Shown here piece by piece: positions 30,240 through 42,049 of a DNA stretch of 64,000 nt (positions within the stretch are counted from its first letter, which is position 1; the number at the start of each line of letters is the position of its first letter). The notes beneath the pieces were generated by a model. That model had not been told where the DNA came from, made no database searches, and saw only the letters and a list, made by a program, of their open reading frames with translations. This DNA is from Isoetes taiwanensis (lineage: Eukaryota > Streptophyta > Lycopodiopsida > Isoetales > Isoetaceae): contig JAJEKV010000104.1 in the NCBI GenBank assembly GCA_021234155.1, positions 372,001 through 436,000 of the forward strand, written 5' to 3'. Both the position numbers and the translations under genes were made by a program.

Positions 30240-33200
30240 TTATAGAATAATTCATTTACTTTACACTTGTTATACCAATGGGCCATAAAGATTGCTAGGT
30301 CCATGGTACGTCACTGCACTGTTTTGCCTGCATAAATCCTTAAGTGTCAAAGAGCATCAAGTATGGCTGTGCCATCCACAAGCTTTGAATGAATTCTAAC
30401 TCCTTTCAAAAATCAATAAAGCCCTTCCCAAACACCACAACCACACCATAACTTCACCAATACCATGTATAAATATTGCAACAAGAAGAATGTACATCAC
30501 GAGGAAGAAGAAAACTTGAAGAGTGCTACAGCAAGGCCTGAATAAGACATGCTTATCCAAAAAATGCAGATGTCCTCTCAATGTTGGAAGATCAGTCTGG
30601 TTAAGTTATAACCTTGTGCAATTCTCATGCAAATGCTGGATTTATTTGGACCCAACTGTCTGTAGAAGCTGCTAGGGAGAAATTGGAAACAAATGGGGAT
30701 GAACAGTTAAATGGATCATTCATGGTCTGAGAATGACCATTATGGGTTTGTTACAAAGACTGCGGATTTGCCAGAGAATGTATCCCTGCTCGCACGATGA
30801 ACATATTGATATGGCTAATTTGTGCACAACAAAAGCGACAACTTATTAAAGTACAAGACACAGTATGAGGCTTTCCTGCTTTCTCGGAAGGTCTTCAACT
30901 GCCAACACAATACCGTAAGGCAAATTAATTGACATGATGTGATTCTGAGGCAATATATTCAGAAATACACATTAGTTAAAGATTTAACGCATTGCTGCTG
31001 TTAAGATCAGCCAGAGGGGACTGTGTAAAAGTACTCTAAAGAGAAATCTCGGTATGTCAAGCATGTAACTTCAACTGACTTGTGTATGCTGTGTTTACAT
31101 TGCATGAACAAAATCCAAAGACCTATATGTTCTCATATTCAGATTCAATATGAGTAAAATTTAAAAAGTTGTCCTAATCCTGCTCATACCAACAGTGGCA
31201 AGTTAGACTTATCCAACCAGAACCTTAAAAAAGGAAAACTAAGATATTCAAGAAAATACAGACTGCGGATTGGAAATGTGCGTACCATCTCAAATTCACC
31301 AAGTGCTATTGTCCCACCTTAGAGCCTACTTCAACAAACGTATGAGACATGTGAGGCAGCAATGGACGTTCTTAAACTAAGTCGGATGAATTCGAAATAG
31401 TTTGTTTATATGCAACTAGCGGATACAAGAAGTCTAACTGAATCTTGGAGTGTATTATTTCATCACATAATGCCTGCTCACAGCCAGTTCAAGTATTGTA
31501 TATTCATTGGTTAGACCTTTACAGTGCAACCAAGAATTAGAATTATAAGAGATCTATAGAGAAGCAAGAGTGCAGTTTCAAGACTAAATCTAAATTCTAA
31601 TACTATTGAAGATAGCAATTCTACAACTTCAAACTCGAACATCTAATCTGGTAAGATGTGTTCTTGATTAACGTGTTGATTCGCTGTTGTTCCCATAATT
31701 TAATGGGTCATCCTGGATCAAGTATTACCCTAGATCAACGATAAAGCATCATCCAAAATTAATGCTGACTATTCAAAGGAACCTGGCCCTGTGAAGTTGG
31801 AAGAATGAAAATGTTATTTTCCATTCTCTTTCAAAATGTTTCATAAGCAGATCTTTTTGTTTTCTTTGTTCGCATTCGTGGTTGTTTGTAATGCTGCTGC
31901 TATTTCTCTTGGAAGTCTTCAAAACGCTTGGAAACATCCAGTCCTTATTTTGCGAAAGCAAGCCTTGCCTCTGGAACCGCAGAAGCTTGCAAGCATGGGA
32001 GGTACAATTTATGATTGATTACTATATAGAGGATGTTATGTCAGATTTTAAGAGGAAAAAAGGGTTGCTTTGATCCAAGAGCATACCAGATTTCTAATGC
32101 ACCATAGGGGGCATGATCTTTTTACGGTGACCTGCTTGAGCAATTCATGAATATGGAAGAAACAGACAAGCCATTGCTCAAAGATCTGGAAATAATTAAG
32201 TATTATCTGCATTGGAAGACACTTGAAGAAGCTCTGCAATGGTGGACAGTGAACCTCATGTCATGAATGATCTTGAATGATCTGCTGGAACTTGTATACT
32301 GAAAGAGAAGTAAAGCCATACCGGACTTGCGCTGTAGTAGGGAATAGTGGGATTCTTCCTTTGAAATCATATAGCAATGTCATAGATAGGCATGAGATGG
32401 TGATGAGAATAAACAATGCCGGGACAGACGGGGTTTGAATAACGTGTTGGCAGCAGACTAGCATATCATTCATTAATAGCAATGTTTCACGGTTCTGTCA
32501 TTTTGGAACAAAGTTCCTATTATAGTTTACCTCTGTCACATCAAGCATCTGATAGATGTTTCCTTTTGCCAATCTTCGAAAAAAGCTCCATTTATAGTCA
32601 CTGATCCAAGATTTGATACCCTGTGCATGAGAATTGCAATATTATTCCCTCAAGCATTTTTTTGGAGACAAAGAACAGGTATGTGACAGAATGGATTAGG
32701 GCTCACGATGGCATCATGTTCCACTACTCTTCCGGCATGCAGGCTGTCACGCTTTCTTTAGGCCTCTGCAAAAAAGAGGATTTGGCTGGTCCGCTAATGC
32801 CAAGCATCATTACCATGCCCCTAAATGTGGGAATTTGATATGCATGTTAGAGTACATAAGAATCAAGATGAAAAATCTGAACTGTGAAATTCTTGTTCCT
32901 GACCTGGTTCTTGACTGGTCGCATACCTGAATAATGACCATAATGTTTTAAGAAAAAAAGAAAGTGGCACCTCAAGCTCAATATTCGGATTTCCTGTCCT
33001 TTCCTTGAGTATTGAAACTGCTTGTTCGCCTTTCTTTTATTACGGCACACAAGATGCACATTTGCACCTCTGTATTTTCCGGGCGAGATTTGACTGTTTA
33101 CAATTGGAGCAAAGGGTACAAGGCAAACGGCCTTTTACCTTTGGAGACCTTTACCCACTTAAAAACTGTATATATTGGTTTTCTTCACATGCCTACCACA

Positions 33201-34275
33201 TCGATCAGCAATGGTTTTTAGAGCAGCTTGTATGTTTGTCTTATTGGTCTTGGTTGTTTCTAGTAGAGCGGATTCTCCAAAGCCACAATGTCATGATTTC
33301 AAATCCCATTGCTCTCAAGAGCTTGCAGGGAGTAGCATGCTTTCGAATGCATGTAAGAATACCATTAATGCATTTAAAGGTGGAGATGTTTGGTGCCAAT
33401 GCATACCCTCTAGTGATACATGTGACAAGAGTTGCTTTGACAACTATGTCAAAGTCATTTCAAAGGCCGTGGGAAAGGATTTTGTTGCACCTTGTGTCTA
33501 CAAAACACCGTCATCACCTCCATCTCCTAAGTATCCGCCACCTCCAAGACATTCCTCGCCTCCACCTTCCTCTCCACCTCCGCCTCCAAGGAATTCTCGA
33601 AAAGTAATGCATCCTCCACCTCCAAAGCATTCCTCACCTCCTCTCCCCATCCCAATCCATACAACCTCACCCTCATCCACCACCTCCACCTACTCTAAAA
33701 ATAACACGCTTTGCCTTCCTAATTATTAGTGAGAGTAATTTTCATCTCTCCTGGAGCGGAGCGAAGCCGCTCGCCTAACTAAGTAGTCGAGAGTGCCTTT
33801 ACTCCTCGCTCTAGAAGCATCAATAAAATCATCAATGTATAAAAGACCTCGGTGCGTATGCCTGATTAGAAAATCATAAATATTACTGCTAGAAATACCC
33901 ATGTTCTTTAGCAACTTACCGGATTTACAATGTCTTCAATAATGTTGATTACAACGTAGTCTCTTCTTTGAGCATAGAATATTTCAATTTCCTTTCTATA
34001 GATTCTTGTTAAAGTAGTTCCATCCCGATAACGCATACATACACACAAGAAACTTAGTACATCCCATGGTGTATGTTCCGATTATAACATGTCTCTACCT
34101 ATGGTGTATGTTCCAATTTATGTTCTGCTGCAAGTTCTCACTCTCATTTACTATGTTTTCCCTTCTCTCAGATTAAATAGTGCTCTTACGACAATTTATT
34201 TTGGCATCTTGAGCACTCAGAATTTACCAAAATATCTTGACTTAAAGCAACCTCTATGCAAATAGCTTAAAAAAA
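30240..34275. repeat. Segmental duplication, copy B (least interrupted)
   Basis: It is colinear with copy A up to about 31400 and with copy C across its whole length, ending near 34275 (CTTAAAGCAACCTCTATGCA). It has none of the four large inserts found in A or C and so serves as the empty site for each. It contains an intact secreted-protein gene at 33211-33729. Confidence 0.88.
33211..33729 (+). CDS. Secreted eight-cysteine protein with proline-rich tail (copy B)
   Basis: The 172-residue protein starts with a signal peptide (hydrophobic VLLVLVV, likely cut after SSRA near residue 20). A domain with cysteines at 27, 34, 48, 62, 64, 71, 75 and 95 includes WCQC and TCDKSC. A Pro/Ser/His-rich tail follows (PPPPRHSS, PPPSSPPPPP), like cell-wall extensin or hybrid Pro-rich proteins. 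The spacing does not match lipid-transfer proteins, because no Cys-Cys pair is present, so the domain family is unknown to me. The start at 33211 was chosen because it opens the signal peptide; an in-frame ATG at 33175 would put a non-signal extension before it. A TATATATT motif lies about 40 bases upstream. It probably acts in the cell wall or apoplast. Confidence 0.72.
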   Translation: MVFRAACMFVLLVLVVSSRADSPKPQCHDFKSHCSQELAGSSMLSNACKNTINAFKGGDVWCQCIPSSDTCDKSCFDNYVKVISKAVGKDFVAPCVYKTPSSPPSPKYPPPPRHSSPPPSSPPPPPRNSRKVMHPPPPKHSSPPLPIPIHTTSPSSTTSTYSKNNTLCLPNY

Positions 34276-34366
34276 TCTATTTTTGGATTGAGATATTTAC
34301 TCATGAGCATCCCGTAACATTCTACAACACCCTTTGGTTAGAGCACACTTTGCAATATGTTTGAAA
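34276..34366 (+). repeat. Repeat shared with 63388-63481
   Basis: AAATCTATTTTTGGATTGAG and TGGTTAGAGCACACTTT occur in the same order and spacing in both places with few differences. Here it adjoins copy B; near 63.4 kb it stands beside an inverted piece of the same block. Confidence 0.85.
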
Positions 34367-34427
34367 AATTTATCTTTAGGCACGTACCCACAGAGCATTC
34401 ACCAGTAATTCAGGAATATTCTAGATA

Positions 34428-34560
34428 GTGGCTAGTCCATTGGGTTAGCAATTAAGAGATCCTTTATGTTCAAGTCTCAGGGTCCTTCATATGTCCTCAT
34501 GGATGCCAACGTGGCATGACATAAAAATACCATCTATCTATCTATTGATCTCTTATGGTA
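34428..34560 (+). mobile_element. tRNA-derived SINE-like sequence
   Basis: An A-box-like TTGGGTTAGCAATTAAG (about 34440-34456) and a B-box ATGTTCAAGTCTC (about 34467-34479) have normal pol III spacing. The 3' end runs into an ATCT microsatellite (CCATCTATCTATCTATTG near 34531), as in many SINE tails. Confidence 0.55.
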
Positions 34561-37286
34561 TCTATATACTCATCTAAGGCCGCCTGTGGACTATATGGTA
34601 TATATACGATACCCATGGCCACATCATTGTGGCCAAGTCTCGAACATAGACTTATAATTTGCCGAGATAAAATGTACTCCAGCGGGAAAGGCCAAATTAT
34701 TAATATAACTTAGCTACCTTAAGGTATGAAAGCCTATTTTCCACATGGACTCATCCTCTAGGTGCCATGCCATGCCATGTGAATGCATCCCACTCAAATG
34801 TTGCACTTGGCTTTGAGTCACAATGTGGATAATGCATATGCAAAACATGGACACCTCTAACTTTTCCAACATACATGCTAAAAAATAGCCTACTAGTCTA
34901 TTGGAATTTGTGTTCAAAGAGGGCTCTCCACGAAAACTCTACCATTAAAATGGCATTTTTCCATAAATTTGTCTAAGTGTCAACTATCATGCAACCATGT
35001 TCTTTTAAGGTCATCTAAAACACATAGGGAACTTTTGAGGTGAATCTCAAAATTTGAATCCCATTTTGTAATGGAATTTGTGACCAAAGAGGGCTATCCA
35101 TGAAAATTCTACTATTAAAATGGCATTTTTCAATAAATTTGTCCAAATGTAACTATCATGCAACCATGTTCTTTTAAGGTTGTCTAAAACACATAGGGAA
35201 CTTTTGAGGTGAATCTCAAATTTTTATCCCATTTTGAGGGCACTTTGAGCATCTCGTGGTTTGAGATCCCGTTGGAGATGGTTTTCACCCCAATCCCAAG
35301 TTGACACAAACTCCCCTTACATCAAGATTTAGGAAAGAGAACGCTCGAGGCAAAATTTCTGCCGCCTGGAGCAAGCTGTATCAATTCATTTACTTTACAT
35401 CATATAACAATACCGGCCATAAAGATTGCTAGGTCCATGGTACGTCACCGCTTTGGGTTCGTGATAAATCCACAAGTGTCAAAGAGCATCAAGTATTGTT
35501 GTGCCATCCACAAGCTTTGAATGAATTCTAACTCCTTTCAAAAACCAATAAAGCCCTTCCCAAACACCACAACCACACCATGTATAAATATTGCACCAAG
35601 AAGAATGTACATCAGAGGAAGAAGAAAACATGTTGTGCCCCTTTAATTAAGAACTTCACATGCACAAAAGAAATGCCGCGCCTCCTAGAACTTAACAATT
35701 GAAGAGTGCTCCAGCAAGGCCGAATAAGACATGCTTTATCCAAAACGATGTCCTCCTCAATGTTTGAGGATCAGTCTGGGTTATGTTATAACCTCGCAAT
35801 TATCATGCAAATGCTGGATTTTATTTGACCGTAGAAGCCGCCGGAGAAATTGGATTGGCCAGCCGATGAATATTAAATGATCATTCAAGGTCCGGAATGA
35901 TCAATATGGGTTTGTTATAAAGACCGAGGATTGCTTTTAATGTGTATCCCTGCTCGCATCAGATGAATATATTGATATGGCTAATTTGGTGCACAAACAA
36001 AAGCTGCAACTTATTGTGCTATGTAAGACATGATGAGGCTTTTCCACTTTCTAGAGGTCTTCAACTGCCAACACACTACTATAAGGCAAATTAATTGACA
36101 TGGATGGATTTTGAGGCAAAATATATTCAGAAGTACACATTGAAGTAAAGATTTCACCAACGTGATTGCTGCTGTTAAGATCAGCCAGAGAGGACGTAAA
36201 AGTACTCCAAAGAGAAATCTCGGTATACTGTTTGCCATTGCTATCTGGTAGAAGTACACATTAGTTAAAGACGCACCCATTGCTGCTGTTAAGATCAGCC
36301 AGAGAGGACTGTGTAAAAGTAATTTAAAGAGAAACCGCATATCACGATGTAACTTCAACTGACTTGTGTATGCTGTGTTGACATTGCATTTTGAACAAAA
36401 TTCAAAGATTCCATGTTCTCATATTCAGATTCAATATGAGTAAATGTCCTAATTCTGCTCATACCAACAGTGAGGCAAGCTAGACTTATCCAACAAGAAC
36501 CTTTAGAAAGAAACTAGGATATTCAAGACAATACAGACTGCAGATTGAAAATGTGCGCACATCTCAAATTCACCGCGAAGTGCTATTGTCCCAATCTTAG
36601 AACCTACTTCAACAAACATATGAGACATGTGAGCAGCAATGGACGGTCTTAAACTAAGTCAGATGAATCAAACAGTTTGTTTATATGCAAGTAGCTGATA
36701 CAAGAAATCTAACTGAATCTTGAGTGTATTATTTCATCACATAATGCCTGCTCACAGCCAGTTCAAGTATTGTATATTCATTGGTTAACCTCATGTGCAA
36801 CCAAGAATTAGAATTATAAGAGATTCCATATAGAAGCTAAGCAAGAGTGCAGTTTCAAGACTAAATCTAAATTCTAATACTATTGAAGATAGCAATTCTT
36901 AATAACTTAAAACTCGAATACACCTGGGTAAGATGTGTTCTTGATTAACGGTTCGCTGTTGTTCCTATAATTTAATGGTCATCCATCAAGTATTACCCTA
37001 GATCAACGATAAAGCTTCATCCAAAATTAATGCTGATCATTCAAAAGGAACCTGGCTATTCTGTGAAGTTGAAGAATGAAAAATGTTATTTTCCCATTCT
37101 CTTTCCAAATGTTTCATAAGCAGATCTTTTGTTTCTTTGTCTGCGATTCGTGGTTGTTTTTAATGCTGCTGCTATTTCTCTTGAAAGTCTTCAAACACTT
37201 GGAAACATCCGTCCTTTATTTTCGCCAAAGCAAGCCTTTCTGAACCCCAGAATCTTGCACGCGATGGAGGTACAATTCTATGATTG

Positions 37287-37468
37287 TGAAGAAACTATGC
37301 ATGCATGTATGCTAGAATGAAAGAGATTAACGATATAGCTAGGCTATGAGTGAACTGGATGAAGAACTATAAAGCATGACTATGGCTTTATAGAAGAGCC
37401 ATGTCAGCAACATATGTGGCATGCCTTAGTCATCTAAGAGTAGTGATACGTCACGCCATTCCCTAACA
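37287..37468 (-). repeat. 3' LTR of the copia-type element
   Basis: It is colinear with 40761-40943 (ATGCTAGAATGAAAGAGAT, TAAAGCATGACTATGGCTTT, GAAGAGCCATGTCAGCAACA). It differs by several substitutions and small indels, so the insertion is not recent. Confidence 0.9.
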
Positions 37469-38043
37469 TCCCCTGATGACTAGCATGACCCAAAAATATC
37501 GAGAACAAAACCAGAACTACTAATGCAAAGTATCCCTCTGGAGATATAACGCTGCCTGGAAGGAATTTCAGCATATGAAGCAAATTCAACCACAGAAGTA
37601 ACCATGGCTGCCACTTGATGTTATTGGTGCTAAAACCATAACATCCGATGCAAAGTATCCCCTGAGATATATAACGCTGCCTGGAAGGAATTCACAGCAT
37701 ATGAAGCAAATTCAACCACATAAGTAATCATGGCTGCCACTTCTTTGATGTTGGTAAAACTATCCAGCCTCTGTACCATCTCCCTTCCAGAAAATACAAG
37801 GAACTGCATAAAACAACTTCTTTTTGTCTCTGTAATAAATCGGCGCTCAGCCTTCAACCCAAGGTTAAACCCATGTAAGTTCCTGCTGAATCCTGGAAAC
37901 ATGTACAACTAACAACACTCTCAGCAGTGAATGCTTTTACTTTGACAGTTTGAACACATCTTCCGGCCATAAAAGGTAGCACTTGTAACTCAGAACACTC
38001 CTTAGGTAACCTGCTAACCATACCAAGTGTTAGGTGATTGCTT

Positions 38044-38695
38044 TTAGAAGTTGCTGCTAATGCACTTGTCAGAAACCATATCATCTCTCTTTAGAAATAC
38101 AGAATTGTGAAGATCAAAATAAAACTCTTGATTCTGCTTGTATTGACTACATTGATATCTGTTCAATTTGCCAACATCATAATGAGGCACATATCCCAAA
38201 CAGTCAGTCAAGTTAGGATTATCCTCCAACCTTCCATCATGTGAACACGTATCTCTAGCTGCTGAGTACAAATGTGTGAGCCATAATAGAACCAAATTCA
38301 GGAAGGTGGCATGAAGATCAACCCAAGGAAACTTAGAAATCTGTTTCCTCTTTAATATGAAATTGCTTTGGTGATCGATTGAAAAGGATGCTAATTTTAA
38401 TTCTTTCTGAAGCACTTTGCAATGTAAACTTGTGGTCATTTTCAAAACATGCAGCTCAGATATACTCTTAGAGGTACATCAGCAGCTGTGTCCATGATAA
38501 GATCAGAAAGTATACCTTGGTTCGAAAAAATCAGCACTCCATCTCACATGAGACTACCATGTGTCAGTTTCTATCTCATTGCAAATATCCTGAATCATGA
38601 TCACTTCGCAGAGCAGGTACAGGAGCACATAGCCGTGAAGACTCGAGAACATCTCTGCTACAGAATAATCTGCTATGTCGAATGAAGTTTGGATC
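38044..38695 (-). pseudogene. Unrecognised coding-like stretch inside the copia-type element
   Basis: On the minus strand one frame reads ADYSVAEMFSSLHGYVLLYL, then after three stops runs open for 133 codons (KFPWVDLHATFLNLVLLWLT, SHDGRLEDNPNLTDCLGYVP, YFDLHNSVFLKRDDM). It does not look like protease, integrase or RT of copia. It may be a fragment of a host gene picked up by the element, now decayed. I cannot name it. Confidence 0.35.
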
Positions 38696-38809
38696 ATGAA
38701 GATGGACTAATATCGAACATGATCTTCATTGGACATAGTATGCCTTTTGTTTGATCCGCAGCTTGTCCTTCTCCAAGGTTTTCCACACAATTTTATAATC
38801 ATCATGGCT

Positions 38810-39160
38810 TAAAATGTATCAGGAACATCTTCTTGATGAACATCTGTGTCAGCTATCATGGCTGCCATAATTGCAACCTCATCCCTAGCATGACCAAGTG
38901 GAAGGGAATAATTAGCATGACGTCTTGTCATGGCTCTGTCCAAATTGAAACCTTTAGATAATCCCACAACTCCTTGGCAGTAAGGAATGATCTTTGCAAA
39001 ACCCCTGATTGTAAAGTAGCATCAATGGTCAACATTATAGATCTGTAACCGCGCCTTCTTCCATCAAGAGTAGCTAAAAGATTATTTCCTCCCATAACAT
39101 GCCACATGCCTTGAGATATCAACAATGACCAGGCTTTCATTTGAGATCTCCATTCTTCAG
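38810..39160 (-). pseudogene. gag: Copia-type gag fragment
   Basis: On the minus strand the frame has SEEWRSQMKAWSLLISQGMW, then IMLTIDATLQSGVLQ and TAKELWDYLKV. This is the Trp-rich start and the Ala-Lys-Glu-x-Trp-Asp helix of copia gag (UBN2-type) domains. After YLKV the frame shifts, and a sensible continuation, TRRHANYSLPLGHARDEVA, ends at a stop near 38810. The zinc knuckle and all of pol are missing. It supports the minus orientation given by the primer site. Confidence 0.65.
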
Positions 39161-40747
39161 AAGTTATGAATGGTTAAACCTTACCTTCAGAGGAGCTATA
39201 ATCTGATAAAGCTGCCCAGCAGACTCATCATGTAAATAGACCATGATTAGATTCTCTAGCAACACAGTTATATCACATCTACACAGCATAAGTCTGACAA
39301 GACTGAAGTGTAGCAAGAAGGAAGAAATCTCCACACAAATCTTGATGATCAGGGATTTGATGACTTCCCAAGGAACAAACCTTAAATCTGGACCAAAACC
39401 TCAAATAATCCAGAACCTCAAATAGTCCAAGAACACGAGAACCAGAAATTGAACATCTCGCCCAAAGTTGTAGATGCATCAAAAATAGAATGTACCTCTG
39501 TGCTTTGCCAGGAGTATCCCTAAATAACCAACGTAAATATCCTGAATCATCCTGTTCCAAAAATAGATGTTCCGGAAATAGATCCTGTATGCAGATCTTT
39601 TACTTTCCTTTAAAACTAAGTCGATATGAAACAACATGATTCAATTAAGTTGCTATTCAATTCCAGGCAAAGCCTAGATTTGTCGTGCCACTCAATAAAA
39701 GGAGACTCCAGATCTTCAGATCCACCTCACACATCGCTCTCACAAATCAAGCCAATCTTGGAGAAATCACTACACCAACCCTCGGCACTGTACCTGTACC
39801 TGTCAGATTTGCAAAACTCCTGCAGTCTATGCCCTGTGCTTGCACAAATTGTGTTCACTGTCAAGACCTTAGCTCCAGCCCTGTGTTTGCAATTCATCTT
39901 TACAAGATTCCCAGTCCAAACAAGATTGATATCAAATGAATCTGCACCTCAACCGCTCTCTATAACTGTGAAATGTACAGATCCACCAAGATCCACCAAT
40001 CTCGATGAAAATTTTCGCAACTCTTTCTTGCAAAAAATCATAGCAAGAAGTATACCAGATTCAAAGCCAATTCATATCCGATTTCGCTACTCAATCTAAA
40101 GAGATTCTACACTCAACGCAGCTTCTATCCAGCAGTCTTCAACCGGGTTCCCTTGTCAGTAACTCCAAATGCACTCAAACTCATGCAAGATCTCGATGTA
40201 ATCACTTCTTTATCCGCTTTCCAGCCAGATCACTGCCCTTTTAGGTTTTTACTTACCCTCGACACCTAAAAATAGAATGCATCTTTTACTTGTATTCCGG
40301 CAAGCCAATGAACCAAATAGCCATGTAATATGTCTCCGACATAAATTTACTCCCGATTTCTATATGGCACAACCGTCTGCAAAATATCCTATCACGAAGT
40401 CTTCCAGATGCCCCAGATGCTACCAGACCATAATAACTGAATCTCTTCTCCTTAACATCAGATCTGGCTATAAACTCCAGATCCTAATCTCCTTGCTTCG
40501 GGTAAAATCAGAGGCAAGAAGTAGACCTAATCAGACGAAGAATCTTGCAAGATTAGCGAATCTATGGAGATTTCTCGAAGCCATTCTAGACCCGCTTCTA
40601 GACCCAAGAGACCAAGAGCACGCTCTAGACTCTTTCTAGACTAAGTCTTGCACAAGGCAAGAAAATGATGCCAGTTCCTCTGATCAGACCTGATACCACG
40701 CTCTGATCCTACCTGCTATACTCCGCACTCATCTCATCCTGCATTCT

Positions 40748-40760
40748 GGCTCTGATACCA
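40748..40760 (-). other. Primer-binding site for initiator Met-tRNA
   Basis: On the minus strand TGGTATCAGAGCC follows directly on the LTR end, with no spacer. Confidence 0.9.
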
Positions 40761-40943
40761 TGAAGAAACTACGTATGCATGTATGCTAGAATGAAAGAGA
40801 TAATAATGACAGGCTAGGCTATGATGGAACTGATGAAGAACTATAAAGCATGACTATGGCTTTATAGAAGAGCCATGTCAGCAACATATGTGGCATGCCT
40901 AGTCATCTAAGAGTAGTGACATGTCACGGCCATTCTCTCAACA
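40761..40943 (-). repeat. 5' LTR of the copia-type element
   Basis: TG...CA ends; on the minus strand it ends CTTCA directly before the primer-binding site. It is the partner of 37287-37468. Confidence 0.9.
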
Positions 40944-42049
40944 CTGATTTACCGCATATGACGCGTCAGATTGTAAGAGGAAAATGGTTGCTTTGATCCA
41001 AGAGCATGACCCTAATGCAATATGAGGGCATGATCTTATCATCGTGACCTTGATTTCAGAAACGTATGAATATGGAAAGAGCTGCATGCCACTGCTCAAA
41101 GATCTGGAAATAATTAAGTATTATCTACATTGGAAGACACTTGAAGAAGCTCTAATGGTGGACAGTGAACCTCATGTCATGAATGATCTGCTAGAACTTG
41201 TAAAGGGAAAAGTAGATAAGCATCTTAATAATAATGACACTGAAAGAGAAGTAAAGCCATACCGGACTTGGCGCTGTAGTAGGAATAGTGGAATTCTTCC
41301 TTTGAAATCATATAGCAATGTTAAGTGATAGGCATGAGATGGTGATGGGAATAAACAATGCCGGACAGACGGGTTTGAATAACATGTTGACAGCAGACTA
41401 GCATAATATTCATGAATAGCAACGCTTTCACGGTTCTGTCATTTTGGAACCATGTCCCATTATAGTTTACCTCTTTCGTCAAGTGAAGCATCTGATAGAT
41501 GTTTCCTTTTGCCAATCTTCTTCAAAAAAGCTCCATTTATAGTCACTGGATCCAAGATTTGATACCCTGTGCATGAGAATTTTGCAATATTATTCCTACA
41601 TTTTTGGAAACAAAGAACAGGTATGTGACAGAATGGATTAGGCTCACGATGGCATCATGTTCCACTACTCTTCCGCATGCAGGCTGTCATGCTTTCTTTA
41701 GGCCTCTGCAAAAAGAGGATTTGGCTGGTCTGCTAATGCTACATCATTACCATGTCTTCCCCAAATGTGGGAATTTGATATGCATGTTAGGAGTACATAA
41801 GAATCAAGATGAAAAATCTGAACTGTGAAATTCTTGTTCCTGACCTGGTTCTCTTGGACTGGTCGTGATACCTGAATAATGGATGCTTTCTAGGATAAGA
41901 CGCTACTATAATGTTTTAAGAAAAAAGAAAGTGGCACCTCAAGCTCAAATATTCGGATTTCCTTTGTCCTTTCCTTTGAGTATTGAAACTGCTTGTTCGC
42001 CTTTCTTTATTATTTTCTGCACAAGATGCACATTTGCACCTCTGTATTT

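Larger units (their letters stand above)
37287..40943 (-). mobile_element. Non-autonomous copia-type LTR retrotransposon, 3657 bp
   Basis: It is bounded by LTRs at 37287-37468 and 40761-40943 (182 and 183 bp, TGAAGAAACT...AACA on the plus strand). A Met-tRNA primer site abuts the right LTR and a short purine run (AGGGGA on the minus strand) abuts the left. The copy-B empty site near 32016 confirms the insertion point. It retains a gag-like piece but no protease, integrase or RT that I can see. Most of the rest is leader-like or of unknown origin, so it would need another element for movement. Confidence 0.88.

Noticed and set aside
33211-33729. Lipid-transfer protein or hybrid proline-rich protein
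   Set aside because: Eight cysteines are present but the Cys-Cys pair and the spacing of the eight-cysteine motif are missing, and the Pro-rich part is C-terminal instead of N-terminal.
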